Position numbers and translations under genes: made by a program. Below, in pieces: positions 6,934 through 11,064 of a stretch of 11,064 nucleotides of DNA (within the stretch, counting starts at the first letter, position 1; every line of letters begins with the position of its first letter). Under the pieces are notes generated by a model. That model did no database searches and had not been told where the DNA came from. It saw nothing but the letters and a program-made list of their open reading frames with translations. The stretch spans positions 5,257 through 16,320 of the forward strand of contig DDRC01000064.1 of NCBI GenBank assembly GCA_002342985.1. Reading direction: 5' to 3'. The DNA is from Flavobacteriales bacterium UBA2426 (GTDB lineage: Bacteria; Bacteroidota; Bacteroidia; Flavobacteriales_F; PHOS-HE28).

Positions 6934-7706
6934 TGAAGCGGACCCTGCCATTGGCCTTCAGCCTTGTGACCGCAGCTCAGACCGTGAGCGCACAGGTACG
7001 CCTTGATGTGCCACTGGTGCTCACCGGGCCGGAACAGGAGCGCGCGGTGGTGAACCTGGCCGAACCGGCCTCTGGTACCGCTGCGATTACCGTTGGCGGA
7101 TCGGTGCGCGCCGCTTGGGCGTGGGGCGAGCCCACCATTCAGGACACGGTGATTGCCTTGCAGCTCTCGCCTCCAGCAACTTCCTATGCAGAAGGGATGC
7201 TGGTCAGGTTCCGCGTGCCCGGCCCCTTGGCGGGCCAGCTGCACATAGCCGTGGACGGCCTGCCCCCCTTGCCGCTGGTACGCCCCGATGGATTGCCCGT
7301 TGCGCTCGGGCAGCTCGAAGCCGGCACAGTGGCCGAGGTGATCCAGGCAGAGGGCCGATTCACCCTGCTATCCGCTGCTGAGCGCTCCTGCCCTAGCGGC
7401 TTCGTCCAGGTCAACCCCAGCTATTGCATTGAATCATCGCCCGGGTCCGCCCAAGGCACCTGGCTATGGGCCATCGGCCAATGCGCCTCACGCGGAGGCC
7501 GCTTGTGCACATGGGGCGAATACGCCAGCGCCTGCATGCTCTTGGGCAACCAGCTCTCGGGCATGTTCAGCAGCTGGGAATGGATCGATGATACGAGCAA
7601 CCATACCCATGGCGCAGACCAGGCCGGCCGGACCACGTGCATGAGCCAGCGCACCACCTTGGTAAGCCAACCCGGCCGCGCACGGTGCTGCTATCACCTC
7701 CGTTGA
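6930..7706 (+). CDS. Secreted 8-Cys protein, paralogue 2
   Basis: Start ATG 6930 overlaps the preceding stop (ATGA); the next codon is also ATG (6933), so the product is 258 or 257 residues. Longer in-frame starts would run inside the upstream gene and bury the signal peptide, which here is MMKRTLPLAFSLV and onward with cleavage in VSAQ (19-22). The N-terminal half keeps the paralogue pattern: ERAVVNLAEP (37-46), SYAEGMLVRF (85-94) and IAVDGLPP (106-113). The usual YDG-x-F block is altered to AEGRFTLL (140-147). Cysteines are at 154, 166, 185, 193, 202, 237, 253 and 254, with YCIES, GRLCTWGEY, SWEWIDD and ARCCYHLR. Spacings match the neighbours within one residue except in the Cys5-Cys6 loop, where it agrees with paralogue 3. 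It has no sorting domain and no lipobox, so Sec export to the periplasm is predicted; any later route outward is unknown. It probably arose by tandem duplication. Confidence 0.84.
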   Translation: MMKRTLPLAFSLVTAAQTVSAQVRLDVPLVLTGPEQERAVVNLAEPASGTAAITVGGSVRAAWAWGEPTIQDTVIALQLSPPATSYAEGMLVRFRVPGPLAGQLHIAVDGLPPLPLVRPDGLPVALGQLEAGTVAEVIQAEGRFTLLSAAERSCPSGFVQVNPSYCIESSPGSAQGTWLWAIGQCASRGGRLCTWGEYASACMLLGNQLSGMFSSWEWIDDTSNHTHGADQAGRTTCMSQRTTLVSQPGRARCCYHLR

Positions 7707-7707
7707 C

Positions 7708-8487
7708 ATGCCACGCTTACCGATCACCGGCATCTGCCTCCTGCTCGCATTGCCGTGCCTGCCGCAGATCGGCATCGACAAACCGCTGCAGTTCGACGGC
7801 CAGGCCGCCTCGGATCGCCAAGTGCTCGGCGTGCCGCCCGTATCCGTCCCGGGAGCGATCCTGAGCGCCGCACAGGATCAAAGCGGTACGCATCGGTCCA
7901 TCATTGCACCGAGTGGCTCAGCCTGGTCGCTTGCGCTCCCCGCCTTGGATGGAGCGCCGACGCCCGGGATGAATGTCGTGGTGACCGTGCCGGATGCCCT
8001 CCCTGCAGGTGGAGTGACACTTGAACTCAATGGCACCGGCCCCTACCCGGTCGTTTGGCGGGCCGGAGAACCCATCGATGGCGCCTCGATCGCAGGGGGC
8101 ACGCTCCTCTCCCTGGTCTTCGATGGAACCGAATACCACGTGATGAACGGGGTGAGCCATCGTCGGAAGGAGTGCCCTGATGGCATGGTCGCAGCCACCT
8201 CGCAATTCTGCATCGACCTGGATGAGCGGTCCCCCATCAGCTTCTTCGATGCGGCAGCCGCATGCACGCAAGAGGGCAAACGGCTCTGCACCTGGGGAGA
8301 GTGGTTCAACGCCTGCCAGCTGCGGAGTTCCTTGGGGCTGGCGAACATGGTGAACAACTGGGAGTACACCGATGACACCGCCAACGAGGACAACTCCGTG
8401 AGGCTGGTCGGGCCGAACTGCTCGAATGCCACGGCCTGGTACGTGTCCAATGAGCATCAATCCTACCGCTGCTGCTACACGCGTTGA
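7708..8487 (+). CDS. Secreted 8-Cys protein, paralogue 3
   Basis: The 259-residue product starts 1 nt after the previous stop. The N-terminus (1-20) is hydrophobic and signal-peptide-like; Cys17 lies in ALPC, which lacks the small residue before Cys needed for a lipobox, so a lipoprotein is unlikely. Tail-fibre-like elements are DRQVLGVPPVS (36-46), TPGMNVVVTV (85-94), LELNGTGP (105-112) and LVFDGTEYHVM (136-146). Domain cysteines are 156, 168, 186, 194, 203, 238, 255 and 256, with FCIDLDE, GKRLCTWGEW, NNWEYTDDTAN and YRCCYTR. This copy is closest to the FGE-sulfatase/C-type-lectin pattern: in that family a CID segment, an RLCT-x-x-EW segment, a W-x-x-N region and a terminal FRC occur in this order. 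It is followed after 39 nt by the MBOAT gene, with a hairpin in the gap. Function is unknown; ligand binding at the cell surface is the best inference. Confidence 0.84.
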   Translation: MPRLPITGICLLLALPCLPQIGIDKPLQFDGQAASDRQVLGVPPVSVPGAILSAAQDQSGTHRSIIAPSGSAWSLALPALDGAPTPGMNVVVTVPDALPAGGVTLELNGTGPYPVVWRAGEPIDGASIAGGTLLSLVFDGTEYHVMNGVSHRRKECPDGMVAATSQFCIDLDERSPISFFDAAAACTQEGKRLCTWGEWFNACQLRSSLGLANMVNNWEYTDDTANEDNSVRLVGPNCSNATAWYVSNEHQSYRCCYTR

Positions 8488-8489
8488 TG

Positions 8490-8517
8490 CAGCCCTCCGT
8501 TCGGCCATAGGAGGCTG
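8490..8517 (+). promoter_or_regulatory. Hairpin that pairs the MBOAT gene's AGGAGG Shine-Dalgarno
   Basis: The 5' arm CAGCCCTCC (8490-8498) pairs with GGAGGCTG (8510-8517) in 8 base pairs with one bulged C (8494) around an 11-nt loop. The 3' arm covers most of the AGGAGG at 8509-8514, which sits 12 nt before ATG 8527. No T-run follows, so it is not a canonical intrinsic terminator. It may lower MBOAT translation relative to the upstream genes. Shine-Dalgarno sites are often little used in Bacteroidota, so the effect is uncertain. Confidence 0.4.
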
Positions 8518-8526
8518 ATGTGACCG

Positions 8527-9960
8527 ATGCTCTTCAATTCCATCGATTTCGCGGTATTCCTCCCCATCGTGTTCGCGGGGTACTGGTTCGCATTCAAGTC
8601 GGTCGGAGCGCGGAACCTCTTCCTCCTTGCGGCGAGCTACGTCTTCTACGGCTGGTGGGACCCTCGCTTCCTCGGCTTGATCGCGTTGAGTTCCGGCATC
8701 GACTACATGGTTGCTCTGGCTCTGGACGGTGAGGCGCGGGCCGGCAGAAGGAAGGCCCTCCTCTGGCTGAGCATAGGGGCGAACCTGGGCATGCTCGGGG
8801 CATTCAAGTACTACAACTTCTTCGCCGCCAATGTGGAAGAGGCGTTCAGCCTGCTGGGCAAGCCCCTCGCGCTTCCCCACCTTGACGTGGTGCTGCCCGT
8901 GGGAATCAGCTTCTACACCTTCCAGACGATGAGCTACACGATCGACGTGTACCGCAGGCAGATGCATCCGGAGCGTGATCCGGTCGCCTTCCTCTCGTAT
9001 GTCAGTTTCTTCCCGCAGCTGGTCGCCGGGCCCATCGAGCGCGCCATAAGCCTGCTGCCCCAGTTCAAGGTGGCGAAGTCCTTCGACCGTGCGCTCGCGG
9101 TCGATGGCCTGCGGCAGATGCTCTGGGGGCTCTTCAAGAAAGTGGTGGTAGCTGACAATTGCGCATCCTTCGCCGACGTCATCTTCGATGCCCCCGGCGA
9201 GCACACGGGCAGCACGCTCCTGGTCGGCGCATTGCTGTTCACCTTCCAGATCTACTGCGATTTCAGCGGCTACAGCGACATCGCCATCGGCTGCGCCCGG
9301 CTGTTCGGATTCGAGCTGATGCGGAACTTCGCCGTCCCCTATTTCTCGCGCGACATCGCCGAATTCTGGCGCCGATGGCACATCAGCCTCAGCACGTGGT
9401 TCCGCGACTACGTTTACATCCCCTTGGGGGGCAGCCGAGGATCTGCTTTGAACCGCATCCGCAACACGATGATCATCTTCGTCCTCAGCGGATTCTGGCA
9501 TGGTGCCAATTGGACCTTCATCTGCTGGGGCGCCCTGAACGCGGCCTTCTTCATCCCACTTCTCGTGGCCGACCGGAACAGGAGGAACCTTGACACCGTG
9601 GCGCAGGGCGCACTGCTGCCCAGCCTGAGGGAGGCCTGGGGGATGGCCACGACCTTCCTGCTCACCGTGCTTGCCTGGATCTTCTTCCGGGCCGAGACCA
9701 TGGATGCCGCGCTGACCCACATCGGAGGCATCCTGAGCCCTACGCTATTCACGGTGCCCACCGTAAGGCCATTCGATGTCTTCGCGATCATCCTGTTCCT
9801 CGTCGCCGCAGAATGGGCTTCACGCACGCTCAGGCACCCGTTGGAGCTGCTCAACCGGGTACCCTCGCGCAGCGTCCGGTGGGCCGTCTACTATGGGCTG
9901 TTGGCGGGGATCATCGCCTTCGGAGGGAAGGAGCAGGAATTCATCTATTTCCAGTTCTGA
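8527..9960 (+). CDS. MBOAT-family O-acyltransferase, AlgI-like
   Basis: This 477-residue polytopic membrane protein opens with MLFNSIDFAVFLPIVF, a near-signature start for AlgI-type MBOAT proteins, so ATG 8527 is well supported. Family landmarks are LLAASYVFYGWWDPRFL, VLPVGISFYTFQTMSYTIDV, FFPQLVAGPIERA, FWRRWHISLSTWFRDYVYIP (His285) and SGFWHGANWTFICWG. His325 in WHGAN is the expected catalytic histidine. Such proteins take acyl groups, usually acetyl, from the cytoplasm and pass them across the inner membrane to an extracytoplasmic glycan or to a partner SGNH protein; alginate acetylation is the best-known case. The next gene, 1 nt downstream, encodes an SGNH-like protein that fits the partner role. 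The substrate is probably an exopolysaccharide or surface glycan made nearby, which is inference. Whether it shares a promoter with the secreted-protein cassette upstream is unproved, but I see no clear promoter in the 39-nt gap. Confidence 0.92.
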   Translation: MLFNSIDFAVFLPIVFAGYWFAFKSVGARNLFLLAASYVFYGWWDPRFLGLIALSSGIDYMVALALDGEARAGRRKALLWLSIGANLGMLGAFKYYNFFAANVEEAFSLLGKPLALPHLDVVLPVGISFYTFQTMSYTIDVYRRQMHPERDPVAFLSYVSFFPQLVAGPIERAISLLPQFKVAKSFDRALAVDGLRQMLWGLFKKVVVADNCASFADVIFDAPGEHTGSTLLVGALLFTFQIYCDFSGYSDIAIGCARLFGFELMRNFAVPYFSRDIAEFWRRWHISLSTWFRDYVYIPLGGSRGSALNRIRNTMIIFVLSGFWHGANWTFICWGALNAAFFIPLLVADRNRRNLDTVAQGALLPSLREAWGMATTFLLTVLAWIFFRAETMDAALTHIGGILSPTLFTVPTVRPFDVFAIILFLVAAEWASRTLRHPLELLNRVPSRSVRWAVYYGLLAGIIAFGGKEQEFIYFQF

Positions 9961-9961
9961 T

Positions 9962-10855
9962 ATGCGCGGATTCCTCACCCTGCTGGCCTGGTTCGCGGGC
10001 ATCGCAGGCATTTGGGCCGCGGTGATGGCGACCTGGAACCTGCGGGAGATGCGGCACGAGCGCCCGATGCTGAGGCACGCCACGCTCGCTTTAGGCGACT
10101 CCCACATCGGCTGCGCGGTGGACACAGCGGTGCTCATCGGTGCGCGCAATGCCGCCCTGCCCGCTGAGCCCTATATGCTGAGCTGGTTCAAGCTCCGCAA
10201 ACTGCTCGAAACAAATCCCATCGACACGGTCATCATCGGATTCGCACCGCACAATATCAGCGAGAAGGACCCGCGCCGGTTCAAGGACCACGGTTGGTCC
10301 ACCGAACGGCTGATGATGCGCACCTACCCGTTGCTATCGGCCAGCGAGGCCATTCGGCTCCCCTTGCACAAGAAGACCTACCTGCGCACGGTATTCATGC
10401 AGCTCTGCACCGCGCCCAATGAAACGCATATCCATTATATGGGCGAATTCAGCGGGCTGCGCGCCCGGTTCCGCAATGACTCGCAGGAGGCCCTGGAGCG
10501 GCATTTCCTTGAAGCGGACGGGGCAGTCGCCCCCATTTCGGGGCAGGCCATCGCCTACCTGGACTCCATCGTGAACCGATGCGAGCAGGACGGTATCGCG
10601 CTCTACCTAGCAAGGGTCCCCGTGCATGAATCCTATCTGGCAGGCATCCCTCCGGAATACCTGATGCGATTCAATTCGCTCGGCCGCCGGTACGCCGAGC
10701 AGGGCATCGCGATCATCGGCTCCTTGGACCTCTTCCGAGGTGACAGCCTGTTCGCGAACAGCGACCATTTGAACGCCAAGGGAGCCAAGCGATTCACACG
10801 GCTGCTCATGGATGGGATGGGGCGCTCACCGTCCGCGCCGCCAGCAGCTCGCTGA
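9962..10855 (+). CDS. SGNH-hydrolase-like, membrane-anchored acetyltransferase partner
   Basis: ATG 9962 gives 297 residues and lies 1 nt after the MBOAT stop; longer in-frame starts would lie inside the MBOAT gene. Residues 3-22 form a hydrophobic signal anchor. LALGDSHIG (42-50) is the SGNH block I with candidate nucleophile Ser47. GFAPHNIS (93-100) offers Asn98 for the oxyanion hole. NSDHLNAKGAKRF (266-278) is the block V equivalent with Asp268 and His269. The acid is directly beside the histidine; canonical members usually place Asp three residues earlier, where this protein has Asn266. Proteins of this type (functionally like AlgJ or AlgX) are known to work with MBOAT carriers to O-acetylate exported polysaccharides in the periplasm. 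The gene order supports that role strongly. The last 50 nt overlap the convergent glycosyltransferase gene. The polysaccharide target is not identified. Confidence 0.8.
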   Translation: MRGFLTLLAWFAGIAGIWAAVMATWNLREMRHERPMLRHATLALGDSHIGCAVDTAVLIGARNAALPAEPYMLSWFKLRKLLETNPIDTVIIGFAPHNISEKDPRRFKDHGWSTERLMMRTYPLLSASEAIRLPLHKKTYLRTVFMQLCTAPNETHIHYMGEFSGLRARFRNDSQEALERHFLEADGAVAPISGQAIAYLDSIVNRCEQDGIALYLARVPVHESYLAGIPPEYLMRFNSLGRRYAEQGIAIIGSLDLFRGDSLFANSDHLNAKGAKRFTRLLMDGMGRSPSAPPAAR

Positions 10856-11064
10856 ACGCGTTCACCACCCTCTCCCAAGTGAACCGTTCCGTCACACGTG
10901 ACCTGCCAGCCGCACCCTTGGCCTTCAGGGAGTCCAACGGCAAGGCGAGCATGCCGAGTATGGCTTGGTGGAGCGCATGCGGATCCCCGGCCGGAAGGAG
11001 CCCTCCGGTGGTGGAGTCGACAACCTCCGCGCTGGCGACCCCATCGCCGGACGTGAACGGACGT
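10806..11064 (-). CDS. Glycosyltransferase family 4-like protein, C-terminal fragment
   Basis: An open minus-strand frame runs from the right edge to a TGA at 10808-10806, giving the last 85 residues of a gene whose start lies outside the window. The pattern is the end of the GT4 Rossmann domain: GDGVASAEVVDSTTGGLLPA, then GDPHALHQAILGML, then GAAGRSRVTERFTWERVVN. It matches the usual nucleotide-sugar-binding region, tGlLvp-x-x-D, and the closing r-x-r-v-x-e-x-F-s-W helix. Such enzymes transfer a sugar from a nucleotide-sugar donor, commonly in surface-glycan synthesis, which suits the O-antigen ligase and acetylation genes in the window. Acceptor and donor cannot be inferred from this fragment. 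It converges on the SGNH gene with a 50-bp tail-to-tail overlap. Confidence 0.78.
   Translation of the reverse strand, partial: RPFTSGDGVASAEVVDSTTGGLLPAGDPHALHQAILGMLALPLDSLKAKGAAGRSRVTERFTWERVVNAFSELLAARTVSAPSHP

Larger units (their letters stand above)
6139..8487 (+). repeat. Tandem array of three diverged paralogous genes
   Basis: Three genes of 258-264 codons lie head to tail with ATGA, ATGA and 1-nt junctions. Their products share domain order and eight cysteines spaced 12, 18-19, 8, 9, 35-45, 16-17 and 1 residues apart. Outside the cysteine framework and short motifs they have diverged heavily, so duplication looks old or the proteins have been under diversifying pressure. No matching direct repeats are evident at the nucleotide level by eye. 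Confidence 0.8.

Noticed and set aside
7708..7770. Lipoprotein signal in paralogue 3 (Cys17)
   Set aside because: The residues before Cys are A-L-P; a lipobox needs Gly, Ala or Ser at the position just before Cys.
6139..8487. The three paralogues as true formylglycine-generating enzymes
   Set aside because: They are shorter than FGEs and I see no catalytic Cys pair in the expected setting; the cysteines look structural.
8490..8517. Intrinsic terminator after paralogue 3
   Set aside because: The stem has no following T-run, and the sequence continues straight into the MBOAT start region.
7918..9720. Open minus-strand frame of 600 codons over paralogue 3 and the MBOAT gene
   Set aside because: Composition is low-complexity and hydrophilic, opposite two well-supported plus-strand genes.
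1..11064. Prophage, transposon, CRISPR, tRNA or rRNA content
   Set aside because: No integrase, transposase, terminal inverted repeats, spaced direct repeats or structural RNA genes were seen. The tail-fibre resemblance is confined to exported proteins without other phage genes.

Overview
The window looks like chromosome of a Bacteroidota bacterium with unusually high GC, probably a Flavobacteriales-type lineage. The lineage evidence is a C-terminal type IX secretion (T9SS type A) sorting domain, two exact TAnnTTTG promoter elements in the only divergent intergenic region, and signal peptides ending in Ala-Gln or Gly-Gln. The species cannot be named. There are no tRNA or rRNA genes, CRISPR arrays, insertion sequences or integrases. 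Coding density is very high, so many long antisense ORFs exist that are only shadows of real genes.

Left half, minus strand (5153 down to 1, transcribed right to left): a four-gene operon with gaps of 3, 12 and 26 nt. The order is a small membrane protein that may be DUF4956-like, a CotH-family atypical kinase with its acidic motifs intact, an O-antigen ligase/Wzy-type polymerase, and a second CotH-like protein. The last is membrane-anchored, degenerate at one expected acidic position, and runs off the left edge. The set suggests cell-surface polysaccharide assembly or ligation with an associated surface kinase.

Centre: a 101-bp divergent promoter region (5154-5254) with one TAnnTTTG element facing each way. 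The right-hand element ends only 6 nt before the start codon, which predicts a leaderless or nearly leaderless mRNA.

Right half, plus strand (5255 to 10855): an operon-like run with overlaps or gaps of 1 to 39 nt. It opens with a secreted T9SS-sorted protein. Three tandem paralogues follow (264, 258 and 259 aa), each with a signal peptide, an N-terminal half resembling phage tail-fibre repeats, and a C-terminal domain with eight cysteines at almost invariant spacing. That C-terminal domain looks like a minimal FGE-sulfatase/C-type-lectin fold. This cassette is the most novel part of the window and I know of no described system like it. After it come an AlgI-like MBOAT O-acyltransferase and an SGNH-hydrolase-like partner, a standard pair for O-acetylating an exported polysaccharide.

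Right edge, minus strand: the C-terminus of a GT4-type glycosyltransferase, overlapping the SGNH gene tail to tail by 50 bp. Overall this is a cell-envelope locus: glycan polymerisation, acetylation and glycosyl transfer flank a cassette of secreted, disulphide-rich, possibly ligand-binding proteins.
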